Shown one piece after another: positions 1 through 7,807 of a stretch of DNA of 56,795 nt (positions are counted from its first letter, which is position 1; each line of letters starts with the position of its first letter). The stretch comes from Rhodoglobus sp. (GTDB taxonomy: Bacteria > Actinomycetota > Actinomycetes > Actinomycetales > Microbacteriaceae). The position numbers and the translations under genes were made by a program. The stretch lies in contig JAODLY010000046.1 in NCBI GenBank assembly GCA_025464445.1, positions 1 through 56,795 on the forward strand, given 5' to 3'. The notes beneath the pieces were generated by a model. That model worked only from the letters and a program-made list of their open reading frames with translations. It was not told the DNA's origin and made no database searches.

Positions 1-26
1 CCCCGGCTGCTCCATACATCGCAGAA

Positions 27-32
27 TACAGT
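27..32 (+). promoter_or_regulatory. -10 box, leaderless-type start
   Basis: TACAGT fits the actinobacterial TANNNT -10 and ends 6 nt before the ATG of the glycosyltransferase gene. There is no purine-rich ribosome binding site between, so transcription probably begins at or next to the start codon. Confidence 0.5.
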
Positions 33-38
33 GGCTGC

Positions 39-1289
39 ATGGCTATCCGGCGCGTCGCAATGGTGTCGATGCACACCTCGCCGGCTGCCCAGCCGGGCAC
101 CGGGGATGCCGGCGGCATGAACGTCGCCATCCTCGCCCTGGCCGCCGAGCTCGCGATCCGCGACGTCGAAGTCGACCTCGTGACGAGGGCCTCAGGGCCG
201 GCAACCACCGCGGAGTTGCTGCCCGGCGTCACGCTGCTCGAGCTCGCCGCGGGGGAGGCCGGGCCCATCCCGAAGCAGCGGATGCCCGAGGTCACCGACG
301 AGTTCGGCGAAGCGGTGGCCGCCCTCGCGCGGCGGGTTCCCGGGGGCTATGACATCATTCATCCGCACTACTGGCTGAGCGGCATCGCGAGCCTTCCTGT
401 GGCGCTCGAGTTGGGCATCCCGCTCGTGCAGAGTTTTCACACCGTGGCTGCGATGAAGAACGCCGCGCTGTCCGGTGCCTCGACTGGATTCGACGCGACC
501 GCCGCCGTGCTCGAGCCGGTGATGCGCGTGCGCAGCGAGATGTTCCTCGCTCGGCAGGCCGACGCCGTCGTCGCGAACTCCTCGGCGGAGGCGAGCGTGC
601 TCATCGACAAGGTCGGCGTGCCCGCAGACAGGATGTGGATAATCCCGCCCGGCGTCGACCTCGCGATGTTCGCGCCGACCTCCGCCGAGGCCCAGGCGGC
701 GGTGCGCAGGATGCTCGGCCTCGAGTCCGACCGTCCGCTCGCGGTGATTGCGGGGCGGGTGCAGCCGCTGAAGGGGCATGAGCTCGCGGTGCGTGCGCTC
801 GCCGAGTTGCACGCCATGCGCGGCTGGGCCCCGGTGCTGGTGGTCGCGGGGGAGGTCACGCCCGGCGGTTCGCAGTTCGCCGCGGGGCTGCGTGAGCTCG
901 CGTCCGCATTGGGGGTCGCGGGTGACGTGCGTTTCGTCGGAGCGCTGCACAGGGACACGCTCGCGGAACTGCTTGCCGCGGCATCCGTGACGTTGGTGCC
1001 CTCCTTCTCTGAGACGTTCGGCCTGGTCGCGCTCGAGTCGGCCGCCGCGGGAACGCCGGTGATCGCCTATCGCGCGGGTGGCCTGGCGGAGTCGGTCGAG
1101 GATGGCGTGTCCGGCACGCTCCTGGACACACGTGAGCCGCGGCTATGGGCGACCGAGATCGCCCTCATGCTCGAGAACGACGAGCGACGCTCGCGCATGG
1201 GGCTCTCGGCGCGCGCCCACGCCGAACGCTTCACCTGGGCTGCCGCGGCGGCGGGCCTGCTCGGGGTGTACGCGGGCGTCCAGCGCTAG
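39..1289 (+). CDS. mshA: MshA-like GT4 glycosyltransferase
   Basis: Retaining GT-B glycosyltransferase of 416 aa. The N-terminal signature GDAGGMNV (residues 22-29), HPHYWLSG (108-115) and SFHTVAAMKNAAL (132-144) match D-inositol-3-phosphate glycosyltransferases, which transfer GlcNAc from UDP-GlcNAc in the first step of mycothiol synthesis. The donor domain shows AGRVQPLKG (238-246) and the GT4 EX7E motif in SETFGLVALE (324-333). The role is inferred from these motifs; it could also be another GT4 enzyme for glycolipid or sucrose-type donors. No Shine-Dalgarno is visible; a TACAGT box lies 6 nt before the ATG, so a leaderless mRNA is likely. The next gene is convergent. Confidence 0.8.
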   Translation: MAIRRVAMVSMHTSPAAQPGTGDAGGMNVAILALAAELAIRDVEVDLVTRASGPATTAELLPGVTLLELAAGEAGPIPKQRMPEVTDEFGEAVAALARRVPGGYDIIHPHYWLSGIASLPVALELGIPLVQSFHTVAAMKNAALSGASTGFDATAAVLEPVMRVRSEMFLARQADAVVANSSAEASVLIDKVGVPADRMWIIPPGVDLAMFAPTSAEAQAAVRRMLGLESDRPLAVIAGRVQPLKGHELAVRALAELHAMRGWAPVLVVAGEVTPGGSQFAAGLRELASALGVAGDVRFVGALHRDTLAELLAAASVTLVPSFSETFGLVALESAAAGTPVIAYRAGGLAESVEDGVSGTLLDTREPRLWATEIALMLENDERRSRMGLSARAHAERFTWAAAAAGLLGVYAGVQR

Positions 1290-1379
1290 CCACCCCCGCC
1301 CGGCTTTGGGTCGCCGCATCGGCCGCGCCCGTCAGCAATCACCCGCCGGCCGAGGTTGCGGCGGGCATTGTCATTTCAT

Positions 1380-1434
1380 TCGTGGGAATCAGCACATTAG
1401 TTAGTCGCCCTCACAAACGTGCTGATCCCCACGA
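1380..1434. repeat. Intergenic 16-bp inverted repeat
   Basis: Arms at 1380-1395 and 1419-1434 pair over 16 bp with one mismatch around a 23-nt AT-richer loop, in the gap between two convergent genes. It has no T-run, so it is not a classic intrinsic terminator; it could be a terminator-like hairpin or a dyad binding site. The rest of 1290-1580 is very GC-rich and shows no convincing gene. Confidence 0.5.
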
Positions 1435-1580
1435 GCGAATTGAGGGAGGGGTCCGTGCGCTCGCCGCGGCGCAGTCGAGGCGCCGAAGCGACGCGGCCGA
1501 GGGGTCGCTGGCGCGGGTGGGGGAGAACAGCGGCGAGCGGGCGGGTGGGCAAGGGGCTGCGGGCGGGGTTGCGGGCCGAC

Positions 1581-3005
1581 TCAGGGCCGCCCGTACCCTT
1601 CGAGAAGCCTCAGCCAGATCTCGTTCATCGTGGGGTAGGCGGGCACCGCGTGCCACAACCTGTCGATCGGCACTTCGCCGACGATCGCGATCGTCGCGGC
1701 CTGGATGAGTTCGCTCACGTCCTGGCCGACGAATGTCACGCCGAGCACGACTTTGCGCTTCTCGTCCACGACCATGCGCGCCATGCCGACATAATCGTCC
1801 GCTTGAATTGAGGATCCGGCGACCCAGCTCATGTCGTAGTCGACGACGCGGATGTCGTAGCCGGCCTTGCGCGCGGCGTCCGACGTGAGTCCGGCGGACG
1901 CCACCTCCGGTTCGGAGAATGTCACCTGCGGCACGGCGGCGTGGTCGGCCGTCGCGACGTGGGCGCCCCACGGCGCGTCATCCACCGGCTTGCCGAGTGC
2001 CCGCGCGGCAATCACATCGCCAGCCGCTCTCGCCTGGTACTTGCCCTGGTGGGTCACGAGGGCGCGGTGGTTGATGTCGCCGACCGCGTAGAGCCACTCG
2101 CTGTGCTCATTCGTGGAGGCGCGCACCAGGAGGGTGTCGTCGGTGTCGAGCCAGTCGCCCGGCTTGAGACCGATCGCGTCGAGGCCGATGTCCATCGAGC
2201 GCGGCACCCGGCCGGTCGCCACGAGCACCTCCTCGGCGATCACAACGTCGCCGTCGACGGAGAGCGCGATGCCGTCGGCGCCGCGGGAGACCGCGGTCGG
2301 CGCGGCCCTTCGGATGTCCACCCCGAGTCCGCGCAGCCCGGTCGTGACCATCTCGCCGGCGAAATCCTCCTGGCCGGCGAGCAGCCCGCTGCGCGCGAAG
2401 ACCGTGACGGCCGTGCCGAACGAAGCGTATGCCGTCGCCATCTCCACGGCGACGACGCCTCCGCCGATGATCGCGAGGCTCTTAGGCGCGACCTGGGCGC
2501 TCGTGGCATCCCGCGGGGTCCACGGGTTCGCGTCGAGCAGGCCGGGGATGTCCGGCATGAGCGGGTCCGACCCCGTGCTCACGACCACGGCGTGCGTGGC
2601 CTCGAGCACGGTCGTCGACCCGTCCGCGGCGGTGACCGTGACCTCCTTGACGCCCGTGATCCGGCCGCGGCCGCGCATGAGGACGATGCCGGCCCCCGCC
2701 GCCCAGTCGACCTGGCTGGTGTCATCCCAGTCATGCACCATCGTGTTGCGGCGCCGGAAGACGGCGGCGACATCCAGCTGGCCGGTCACGGCCTGGCTGG
2801 CACCGCCGACACGCTGCGCGGCGCGCAAGGCCATACCGGAGCGGATGAGCGTCTTCGAGGGCATGCATGCCCAGTACGAGCATTCGCCGCCCACAAGTTC
2901 ACTTTCGATGAGCACGGCACTGAGCCCACCCTGCACGGCTCGATCGGCGACGTTCTCGGCGACGGCACCGCCCCCGATGATGACGACGTCATAGGTGGTG
3001 GTCAT
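1581..3005 (-). CDS. FAD-dependent pyridine nucleotide-disulfide oxidoreductase
   Basis: Flavoprotein of 474 aa in the dihydrolipoamide dehydrogenase/mercuric reductase superfamily. It has an N-terminal FAD-binding GGGAVAEN (11-18), a redox-active cysteine pair C42 and C47 in GGECSYWACMPSK, a central NAD(P)-binding GGGVVAVEMA, and a C-terminal dimerisation domain with the His-Glu pair in HAVPAYPTMNE (about 452-462). It should pass electrons from NAD(P)H to a disulfide or quinone substrate. The aromatic insert between the two cysteines differs from the usual CLNVGC, which places it in an actinobacterial subfamily without assigned substrate rather than in Lpd, Mtr or GorA. It is followed 8 nt downstream of the crotonase stop, so the two may be cotranscribed. 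Confidence 0.88.
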   Translation of the reverse strand: MTTTYDVVIIGGGAVAENVADRAVQGGLSAVLIESELVGGECSYWACMPSKTLIRSGMALRAAQRVGGASQAVTGQLDVAAVFRRRNTMVHDWDDTSQVDWAAGAGIVLMRGRGRITGVKEVTVTAADGSTTVLEATHAVVVSTGSDPLMPDIPGLLDANPWTPRDATSAQVAPKSLAIIGGGVVAVEMATAYASFGTAVTVFARSGLLAGQEDFAGEMVTTGLRGLGVDIRRAAPTAVSRGADGIALSVDGDVVIAEEVLVATGRVPRSMDIGLDAIGLKPGDWLDTDDTLLVRASTNEHSEWLYAVGDINHRALVTHQGKYQARAAGDVIAARALGKPVDDAPWGAHVATADHAAVPQVTFSEPEVASAGLTSDAARKAGYDIRVVDYDMSWVAGSSIQADDYVGMARMVVDEKRKVVLGVTFVGQDVSELIQAATIAIVGEVPIDRLWHAVPAYPTMNEIWLRLLEGYGRP

Positions 3006-3013
3006 GTGCGCTC

Positions 3014-3805
3014 CTACCGTCCGATGAATGTTGCAGGCTGGCGGGTTGCGAATGCCTCCATGCCGATACGTGCATCCTGGGACTGCGCGAGCCGCACGAG
3101 TTCCGGCTGCAGGGATGCCTCAGCCGCGGCATCCCCGTCCCTGGCGGCGAGCCGCGCATTGGCGAGGGCAGCCTGCACGGCGAGGGGCGCCTGGGCTGCG
3201 ACCCGTTGCGCCAGCTCGAGGCCGCGGGCGTACTGCTCGCCGTGCGGCACCAGCTCCTGCACGAGGCCGATGCGGTGCGCTTCGGCGGCGTCGAAGGTAT
3301 CGCCGGTGAGAATCCAGCGCATCGCATTGCCCCAGCCCACAGCCTGGGGAAAGCGGATAGTCGCCCCGCCGAACGGCAGGATGCCGCGGGCGACCTCGAT
3401 CTGACCGAACACTGTCGAGTCGGCCGCGACAGCGATATCGGCGCTCAGGATCAGCTCGATCCCGAGGGTGAGGCAGGTGCCCTGCACCGCGATCACCACG
3501 GGCTTCGTCAGGCGCTGGCCGGCGACCTGCCATGGATGGATGCCGCCCTCCGGCACCACGTCGAGCCCGTTCGGCCCGATGCGCGGCCCGACGTCGGCGA
3601 GGTCCAGCCCCCCGGTGAAATGGTCGCCGTGCGCGAAGACGAAGCCGGCGCGCAACTCGGGATCACGCTCCAGTTCGCCGTAGGCCAGCGACAACTCCTG
3701 CAGCATGCGGTAGTCGGCCGCGTTGCGTTTGTCCACGCGATCGAGGCCGATGAGCAGCACATGCCCGTCACGTTCGACGGATATTCGGGGAGCGTCGTCG
3801 GTCAT
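3014..3805 (-). CDS. Enoyl-CoA hydratase/isomerase family protein (crotonase fold)
   Basis: Protein of 263 aa with the crotonase fold: first oxyanion-hole segment in HGDHFTGGLDLAD, second in FGQIEVARGILPFGGATIRFP, and the typical TGDTFDAAEAHRIGLVQELV helix. The family acts on acyl-CoA thioesters (hydration, isomerisation or cleavage). The exact substrate cannot be read from the sequence, and no thiolase or acyl-CoA dehydrogenase is adjacent. The start is the ATG preceded 6 nt upstream by TAGTCT, again a leaderless-type arrangement. The oxidoreductase gene starts 8 nt after its stop on the same strand. Confidence 0.85.
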   Translation of the reverse strand: MTDDAPRISVERDGHVLLIGLDRVDKRNAADYRMLQELSLAYGELERDPELRAGFVFAHGDHFTGGLDLADVGPRIGPNGLDVVPEGGIHPWQVAGQRLTKPVVIAVQGTCLTLGIELILSADIAVAADSTVFGQIEVARGILPFGGATIRFPQAVGWGNAMRWILTGDTFDAAEAHRIGLVQELVPHGEQYARGLELAQRVAAQAPLAVQAALANARLAARDGDAAAEASLQPELVRLAQSQDARIGMEAFATRQPATFIGR

Positions 3806-3811
3806 GGTTCC

Positions 3812-3817
3812 AGACTA
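3812..3817 (-). promoter_or_regulatory. -10 box of the crotonase gene
   Basis: On the minus strand TAGTCT ends 6 nt before the ATG at 3805, with no separate ribosome binding site. This suggests a leaderless transcript. Confidence 0.45.
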
Positions 3818-4651
3818 CGACGCCACTTCTGCGGATGCTGCGGCCAGTGCGCCCACGATCCTGAGGATTGTCGGCAGGTCGTCGACCGCGGCATCGACAG
3901 ACGCCGGCGCGAACTCGGTTATGCCGGCGCCGGCGAGCGGAAACCTGGCAAGGAGCGCTTTGAGCGCGTCCACGAGATCGCCGGCCGACAGCCCGAATGG
4001 TTCGGGGTAGCCGATGCCGGTGAACTCACCAGGGTCGAGCACGTCGAGGTCGATGTGCACGTACACGGATGCCGCGCCGGTGGCTTCCACGGCGGCGATG
4101 AGTGCCTCCGCGCCGAAGCCGTCGACCCCGACGCTGCGCACGGCGTTCTGCGCGATGTACTCGTCCTCCGCAGCGTCGACCGACCGTGCTCCCACGAGCA
4201 CGACGCGTGATGGCGACAGCGGAGTGGACGGCACGAGTTGCGCGGGCCCCTCGCCCAGTGCTGTGCGCAGCACCATCCCGGTGAACGCGTGCGAAGGGCT
4301 CGACTCCGGCGTGTTGAGGTCGGGATGGGCATCGAACCAGACGACAGCGACATCCCGTTCCGAGACATTGTCGAGACCGGCGAGCTCCACCCCGCAGTCG
4401 CCCCCGATGAGGATCGTGGGCCCCTCATTTTCGGCGAGGGCCTGGGTCACCCGGTCACGCACGAGCGCTATCGAACTGAGGCGGTGGACGGTGGTGCCCT
4501 GCGAGTCGCCCGATTCGAGCGGCACTGCCACGACACGCGTCGTCGCGGACGGAAGGTCACCTCGGATGGCCTCGGCACCGTCGACGAGACGCATCGCTCT
4601 CGACGAGCCTGAACCCTGCCACTGCGGTACGACGAGAAAGCTGGCGACCAT
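3815..4651 (-). CDS. Arginase/agmatinase-family (ureohydrolase) protein
   Basis: Protein of 278 aa. The reading frame is open further upstream, but family similarity begins at MVASFLVVPQ and a TAGGGT -10 lies 7 nt before this ATG, so the start is placed here. Metal-binding motifs are DAHPD (107-111) and DLDVLD (201-206), which bind the binuclear manganese centre in arginase, agmatinase and formiminoglutamase. The usual first ligand motif GGDH reads GGDC (83-86), so the first metal-ligand histidine is replaced by cysteine. Amidine hydrolysis is therefore inferred, and the substrate is open. It starts 10 nt after the F420/NADP-type oxidoreductase gene on the same strand. Confidence 0.82.
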   Translation of the reverse strand: MVASFLVVPQWQGSGSSRAMRLVDGAEAIRGDLPSATTRVVAVPLESGDSQGTTVHRLSSIALVRDRVTQALAENEGPTILIGGDCGVELAGLDNVSERDVAVVWFDAHPDLNTPESSPSHAFTGMVLRTALGEGPAQLVPSTPLSPSRVVLVGARSVDAAEDEYIAQNAVRSVGVDGFGAEALIAAVEATGAASVYVHIDLDVLDPGEFTGIGYPEPFGLSAGDLVDALKALLARFPLAGAGITEFAPASVDAAVDDLPTILRIVGALAAASAEVAS

Positions 4652-4658
4652 GCCAGAA

Positions 4659-4664
4659 ACCCTA
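4659..4664 (-). promoter_or_regulatory. -10 box of the arginase-family gene
   Basis: TAGGGT lies 7 nt before the ATG at 4651. Its first three bases are also the TAG stop codon of the upstream gene (4662-4664), so promoter and stop overlap. Confidence 0.45.
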
Positions 4665-5297
4665 GCGCGTGGCCAACCTGAGGTTCGCTTCGAGTTCGGC
4701 GACATCCTGCCGCGCGATATAGGCGGGCTGGTCGCGGTCGATCCGCCAGCTCTCGGTGAGCGGGCCCGCATCGACGGTGTCGAAACCGAACAGGTCCTGC
4801 AGCTTCGCAACCGCCTCTTTGGCGTCGGCGTCGTCTCCCGAGATCGCGAGCGCGCGGCGCCCCTCAGCGCCCGATGGCAGCGCATCGGCCTCGATGAGGT
4901 CGGCCCTGATGTGGTTGAACGCCTTGACGACCCTGCTCGTCGGCAGGTGTCGCTGCAGAAGCCCGGTCGCTGTCACCTCGCCGTTGTCGATTTCGGGGTA
5001 GTGCCCGTCACGCTCGAAGTAGTAGTTGTTCGTGTCGATGACGACCTTGCCCGCGAGCTCGTCGACGGGAACTGTGGCAATCGCGTTGAAGGGAATCGTC
5101 ACGACGGCAAGATCGGCGGCCGCCGCGGCTTCGGTCGTCGTGGCCGCACGCGCCCTGGGTCCCAACTCTGCGACGAGATCGAAAAGGGTGTCAGGGCCGC
5201 GCGAATTGCTCATCACGACGTCGTAGCCGTTCTCGATGGCCTTGCGGGCGAGTTGGCTGCCGATCCGGCCTGAACCGATGAATCCGATTGTTGTCAT
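4662..5297 (-). CDS. NADPH-dependent F420 reductase-like oxidoreductase
   Basis: Protein of 211 aa with an N-terminal Rossmann dinucleotide fold, GSGRIG at 8-13, followed by a domain typical of the F420:NADP oxidoreductase/pyrroline-5-carboxylate reductase-like family (VVIDTNNYY, VVKAFNHI). Family members move hydride between NADPH and F420 or reduce small substrates. Many actinobacterial homologues are only called NAD(P)-binding proteins, so the cofactor partner is not certain. The arginase-family gene follows 10 nt downstream. Confidence 0.8.
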   Translation of the reverse strand: MTTIGFIGSGRIGSQLARKAIENGYDVVMSNSRGPDTLFDLVAELGPRARAATTTEAAAAADLAVVTIPFNAIATVPVDELAGKVVIDTNNYYFERDGHYPEIDNGEVTATGLLQRHLPTSRVVKAFNHIRADLIEADALPSGAEGRRALAISGDDADAKEAVAKLQDLFGFDTVDAGPLTESWRIDRDQPAYIARQDVAELEANLRLATR

Positions 5298-5342
5298 GAC
5301 CGACTCAAGTCGCCCGCGGCCGAATCTGTTCCCGCGAGGGGA

Positions 5343-6080
5343 TTATTGCGTGATCGCCTGCGGCGCGGCTCCGCCGGCCTTGAGGGCGGCAAGGCGGGTG
5401 TCCACCTCAGCCTGCTTGCCGAGGTCGTCGAGGCTCTCGAACTGCGAGTCGAGGCTGGATGCCGCGAGCTCCTGCTGCCCGGCCACCTTCGCCTCTTCGC
5501 GCCGCACCTTGTCTTCGAACCGCCCCAGCTCGCTCGTGGGATCCATCACGTCGATCGACTTGACGGCGTCGAGCACCTGGGACTGGGCATCCACGGTCTT
5601 GGCGCGCGCGACGAGCTCGTCCCGCTTGGAGATCAGCTCGGAGAGCTTGGCGTGCATGCCGTCGAGGCCGGTCTTGAGCTGCGCGACTGTGGTGTTCTGG
5701 GATGCGATTGTCGGCTCCGCGTCCTTGGCCTCGGTCTCCGAAGAGACCTGCTTGCCGAGCGCGATCCTGGCGAGGTTGTCGAACTTGTCCGCGTCGGCAG
5801 TGTTGCCCGCAGAGCGCAGCTCGTCGGCCTTGTTGCTCGCGGCGAGGGCTTTGCGGCCCCAGTCGGCCGCGGCGGCGATGTCTTCGGCGTGGTCCTGTTC
5901 CATCAGGCGCAGGTTGCCGATGGTCTGGGCGACTGCGCTCTCAGCATCGGCGATGTTGTTGGTGAAATCGCGCACCAGCTGGTCGAGCATGAGTTCGGGG
6001 TCCTCAGCCTGGTCGATGAGGGAGTTGATGTTCGCCCTCAGGAGCTGGGAGATGCGTCCGAGGATTGATTGCTTGGCCAT
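5343..6080 (-). CDS. pspA: PspA/IM30 family membrane-stress protein
   Basis: Protein of 245 aa, almost entirely alpha-helical coiled coil, opening with MAKQSILGRISQLLRANINSLIDQAEDPE-type sequence that is diagnostic for PspA/IM30/Vipp1. These proteins form ESCRT-III-like oligomers on the inner face of the membrane and help keep proton leakage low under envelope stress. A ribosome binding site AAAGG precedes the ATG. No other psp genes (pspB, pspC, pspM) are adjacent, as is usual in actinobacteria. Confidence 0.9.
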   Translation of the reverse strand: MAKQSILGRISQLLRANINSLIDQAEDPELMLDQLVRDFTNNIADAESAVAQTIGNLRLMEQDHAEDIAAAADWGRKALAASNKADELRSAGNTADADKFDNLARIALGKQVSSETEAKDAEPTIASQNTTVAQLKTGLDGMHAKLSELISKRDELVARAKTVDAQSQVLDAVKSIDVMDPTSELGRFEDKVRREEAKVAGQQELAASSLDSQFESLDDLGKQAEVDTRLAALKAGGAAPQAITQ

Positions 6081-6231
6081 TCAAGGTGCCTTTCGTGAGG
6101 GGAACCGTGTCGAAGTCTGCACTAGAACCTACAGCCGTGGCGTGTGCAGCCACCACTGCCGCGATGGCATCCGCCCGGCCGACGTCGTCGGGAGTGGGGC
6201 TGAACTTCGGCTAGAGTCGATCTCGCGAATA

Positions 6232-6267
6232 AGGAATCGCCGCCACAACGACGTGGCGGCGATTCCT
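6232..6267 (-). terminator. Hairpin ending the sigma factor operon
   Basis: A perfect 13-bp stem (6232-6244 with 6255-6267) with a 10-nt loop lies 12 nt beyond the stop of the gene at 6280. The T-run after it is weak (TATTC), so it is terminator-like rather than canonical. The remaining gap 6081-6231 should hold the pspA promoter; no consensus boxes were picked out. Confidence 0.6.
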
Positions 6268-6279
6268 GCGTTGGGGCAG

Positions 6280-7047
6280 CTATTTCAGTGTGATCGGCGT
6301 GACGGGGCCGGTGACCAGATCCACGCCCGGTGTGCCCTGCTGTGCCATGGATGCGTCCGGCTGGAAGTCGATAGCCGCCGACAGGTAGTACCCGCCGGCA
6401 GGCAGCACCGGCAGGTCGGCGCGGAAACTCTCCGCCTCGTCATCGGCCACGTCACAGCGCACGGGAGTGAACGACGCCGAGTAGTCCATCGATTGCCCGG
6501 GGGCGAGATCGACGGTGACCGCCAGGTCGATCATCGGGCCGTTGCTGTGCCAGAGCACGACGCCGCCCTGGGAGACCGTGATGGCTGGCGCGGCGGCGGT
6601 GGTGCCTGTGACGGTTTCCGACCCGGTGTTCGTCAGGTGCACGGTGCCCTGGATGGCGCTCGCGCCTGCCGGTGCGGTCTCGGGGAATGCCACATCCAGC
6701 CGCAGCCCATAGAGACTCGGCGCCGCCTCGGCCACGGTGCCCGCGCAGAGGTTGATCTTCGCCGCCGGTGCTCGCTTGGTGGTGGTGTCGAAGCTCTGGC
6801 CACCCTCGACACTCGGCGCTGCCGCGTCGGTCTGGGACATTATCGAGGCCTCGGGTTGCCGCACTATCGACTGGATGCCGACGACGGCGATCCCGGCTAC
6901 GGCGAGCGTACCGATGGCCCCCATCGCGAGCTGTCGCGGCAGTCGGCGCGCACGGCTTCGCGCGATGATGCGCCGGGCATCCAGTGGTCTTCCGGGGGAT
7001 GTCGACGCGAACAGGTCACGAATGTCGTCTTCGGTGGGACTGGGCAC
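6280..7047 (-). CDS. Membrane-anchored protein, probable partner of the ECF sigma factor
   Basis: Protein of 255 aa. About 40 cytoplasmic residues rich in arginine are followed by one membrane helix (about 41-59) and an extracytoplasmic domain of about 190 residues. The outer domain has beta-type sequence similar in style to DUF4232-like exported domains, but no firm family was recognised. It starts with GTG one base after the stop of the sigma gene, so the two are translationally coupled. This layout suggests an anti-sigma role. No zinc-type HxxxCxxC anti-sigma motif is present, so that role is inferred from position and topology only. Confidence 0.75.
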   Translation of the reverse strand: MPSPTEDDIRDLFASTSPGRPLDARRIIARSRARRLPRQLAMGAIGTLAVAGIAVVGIQSIVRQPEASIMSQTDAAAPSVEGGQSFDTTTKRAPAAKINLCAGTVAEAAPSLYGLRLDVAFPETAPAGASAIQGTVHLTNTGSETVTGTTAAAPAITVSQGGVVLWHSNGPMIDLAVTVDLAPGQSMDYSASFTPVRCDVADDEAESFRADLPVLPAGGYYLSAAIDFQPDASMAQQGTPGVDLVTGPVTPITLK

Positions 7048-7048
7048 G

Positions 7049-7615
7049 TCAGGCTCCCTTCACGGAGATCGCCAGTTTGGCGAGGCCATCGCTCAGGTAC
7101 CGCTTGACGGCGCCAGCGCTGATCTCGAGCTCGTCGGCGATGTCGTCGACCTTGAGGTCTTCGTAGTAGCGCAGCACCAGGCATGCGCGCTCCCGCGGCG
7201 TGAGCTTCTGCAGCTGGTGGTGCAGGTCGATGCGGGCATCCGTCTCACCGTCTTTCGGCTCGGCCAACTCGGGCACGGCGTTGAGGTGGGCGATGCGGCG
7301 CCAGTGGCTGGTGCGGCGCCCCGAATCGAGGTAGGTGTTGAGGATGACGCGGCGCACATAGGCTTCGGCGCTTGCGACCGAGAAGCCGTTGCGCAACCTG
7401 CCGAACGTCTTGACGAGGGCGTCCTGCACGAGGTCGGACGCGTCATCCCTGCTTCCCGAGACGAAGTACGCGTATCGGGTGAGCGCGTCGCCGCGCTCAG
7501 CGACGAGCCTCGTGACGACGTGCTGCCATTCCGGGGCTGCCACGGAACTCCCTCCGGATGCCGCGGCACGGCCTGGCGCGGTCGTGTCAAAAGTAGTGCT
7601 GCTCACACCCACCAA
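7049..7615 (-). CDS. ECF RNA polymerase sigma factor (SigE/SigM-like)
   Basis: Sigma-70 family protein of up to 188 aa. Region 2 reads DALTRYAYFVSGSRDDASDLVQDALVKTF-type sequence and region 4 LTPRERACLVLRYYEDLKVDDIADELEIS, with the helix-turn-helix near the C-terminus. It lacks sigma regions 1 and 3, as is usual for ECF factors. The listed start is TTG; GTG codons 3 and 9 bases further in are equally possible because no ribosome binding site decides. The downstream membrane protein is coupled to it. Confidence 0.88.
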   Translation of the reverse strand: MVGVSSTTFDTTAPGRAAASGGSSVAAPEWQHVVTRLVAERGDALTRYAYFVSGSRDDASDLVQDALVKTFGRLRNGFSVASAEAYVRRVILNTYLDSGRRTSHWRRIAHLNAVPELAEPKDGETDARIDLHHQLQKLTPRERACLVLRYYEDLKVDDIADELEISAGAVKRYLSDGLAKLAISVKGA

Positions 7616-7751
7616 GACGACTGCAGCGCCGCAAACGTTGGGGTGTCATCGGTTATTCTCGGGGACGGTCACTCGCCTCGCCCTCGAACATCAGAACTAT
7701 GGCGAATCGAAGAGCCGGAAACCACCCGATTCGTCGTGGTGGTCCCCACTC

Positions 7752-7780
7752 TTGACACTCAGACATCCGATGTTTATGCT
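7752..7780 (+). promoter_or_regulatory. Sigma-70 promoter of the sugar ABC operon
   Basis: TTGACA (7752-7757) and TATGCT (7775-7780) are separated by 17 bp, close to consensus for the housekeeping sigma factor. The GTG start of the transporter ATPase lies 28 nt downstream with AAAGGAGG in between. Confidence 0.75.
7763..7773. promoter_or_regulatory. Palindromic operator candidate in promoter spacer
   Basis: ACATCCGATGT is a perfect palindrome with a single central base, lying between the -35 and -10 boxes. A bound repressor here would block RNA polymerase. The convergent GntR gene at 11444-12124 is the obvious candidate regulator, but this pairing is an inference. Confidence 0.45.
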
Positions 7781-7807
7781 CGGGCACGTGAGCCAAAGGA
7801 GGCCCGG

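Noticed and set aside
1941-3404. 487-aa open frame on the plus strand
   Set aside because: It is antisense to the oxidoreductase and crotonase genes and has the His/Arg/Asp-rich composition of a GC-driven shadow frame.
5236-7107. 623-aa open frame on the plus strand
   Set aside because: It lies antisense to pspA and the sigma-partner gene, crosses their intergenic terminator, and shows no protein family.
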